The position numbers and the translations under genes are program-made. From assembly GCA_021851985.1 (NCBI GenBank), contig JAJZOS010000072.1, positions 1 to 5,058 of the forward strand: a stretch of 5,058 nucleotides of DNA, in the 5' to 3' direction. Source of the DNA: Microcaldota archaeon (lineage in GTDB: Archaea; Micrarchaeota; Micrarchaeia; Micrarchaeales; CABMGC01). The notes under the pieces are model-generated. The model did no database searches and was not told where the DNA came from. It was given only the letters and a program-made list of their open reading frames with translations. Positions 4,824 through 5,058 of this stretch are shown here, in pieces (within the stretch, counting starts at the first letter, position 1; every line of letters starts with the position of its first letter).

Positions 4824-5058
4824 ATGTTGGATGCAAAGGACGCGTACATTAAGGTAGAGGAGGAACTCAAGAAGCACATAGCAGGAAAGGCCGATGTCAT
4901 AAAGCTGCTGTTCATAGGCCTTGTGGCGAACGGCCATATACTCTTGGAAGGGGTGCCTGGAGTCGCCAAAACTACGATGTCAAAGGCGCTTGCAGATACG
5001 ATTCAAGCGGAGTTTAAGAGGATACAATGCATGCCTGACCTGAATACGGAGGACATAA
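4824..5058 (+). CDS. MoxR-type AAA+ ATPase, N-terminal part (3' end outside window)
   Basis: The visible 78 residues match the start of the MoxR branch of AAA+ ATPases, which act as chaperone-like factors for assembling or activating partner complexes, often with DUF58 or von Willebrand A-domain proteins encoded next door. The N-terminal helix and the GKADVIKLLFIGLVANGHILLEGVPG stretch (in two parts, 21-35 and 36-46) lead to the Walker A motif GVPGVAKT (43-50). The FKRIQ...PDL...DI segment (64-78) is characteristic of MoxR, here with Cys69-Met70 where Phe-Thr is common. Walker B, sensor and arginine-finger motifs would lie outside the window. The ATG at 4824 is chosen because it gives the family's usual N-terminal length and lies about 10 nt downstream of the predicted transcription start. 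Family assignment is firm; the partner is unknown because downstream genes are not visible. Confidence 0.88.
   Translation, partial: MLDAKDAYIKVEEELKKHIAGKADVIKLLFIGLVANGHILLEGVPGVAKTTMSKALADTIQAEFKRIQCMPDLNTEDI

Noticed and set aside
4813..4857. A 14-codon upstream mini-frame overlapping the MoxR start
   Set aside because: Its ATG at 4813 falls at or before the predicted transcription start, it has no Shine-Dalgarno sequence, and so short a frame is likely by chance.

Overview
The window is almost certainly archaeal chromosome. Support comes from an archaeal-type cis-prenyltransferase, a DUF2070 membrane protein (a family known from archaea), archaeal TATA boxes about 25-45 nt upstream of several starts, heavy use of AUA and AGG codons, and a mixture of leader-poor first genes with Shine-Dalgarno-led internal genes. 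The compact layout, with gaps of 0-20 nt inside operons and moderate GC, would suit a small-genome archaeon. The sequence alone does not fix the phylum.

Layout: (a) 1-313, minus strand: the 5' part of a small multi-pass membrane protein that runs off the left edge. The edge itself is one arm of a perfect 29-bp inverted repeat whose other arm is the start of the same gene, so this end is either an assembly or amplification fold-back or a real inverted repeat. (b) 323-2152, minus: a DUF2070 membrane protein with a large Asp/His-rich soluble domain. (c) 2168-2866, minus: a cis-prenyltransferase (UppS family). (d) 2867-2943: a divergent promoter region with one nearly symmetric TATA element. (e) 2944-3576, plus: a CDP-alcohol phosphatidyltransferase with an unusual insertion inside its catalytic motif. 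(f) 3595-4068, plus: a Nudix hydrolase. (g) 4068-4772, plus: a family 2 glycosyltransferase that overlaps the Nudix stop by one base and appears to start at ACG behind a perfect Shine-Dalgarno sequence. (h) 4824 to the right edge, plus: the start of a MoxR-type AAA+ ATPase behind its own TATA box.

Taken together, the divergent genes look like an envelope or lipid-carrier neighbourhood. The cis-prenyltransferase would make the polyprenyl carrier, the CDP-alcohol phosphatidyltransferase would make a polar lipid, and the glycosyltransferase would use an activated sugar to glycosylate a lipid or other acceptor. The Nudix enzyme could process a nucleotide-linked metabolite. DUF2070 has no assigned function, but its membrane anchor and conserved-looking Asp/His motifs would fit work on a membrane substrate. 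This joint role is inference from gene order. I found no RNA genes, CRISPR arrays, insertion sequences or defence system.
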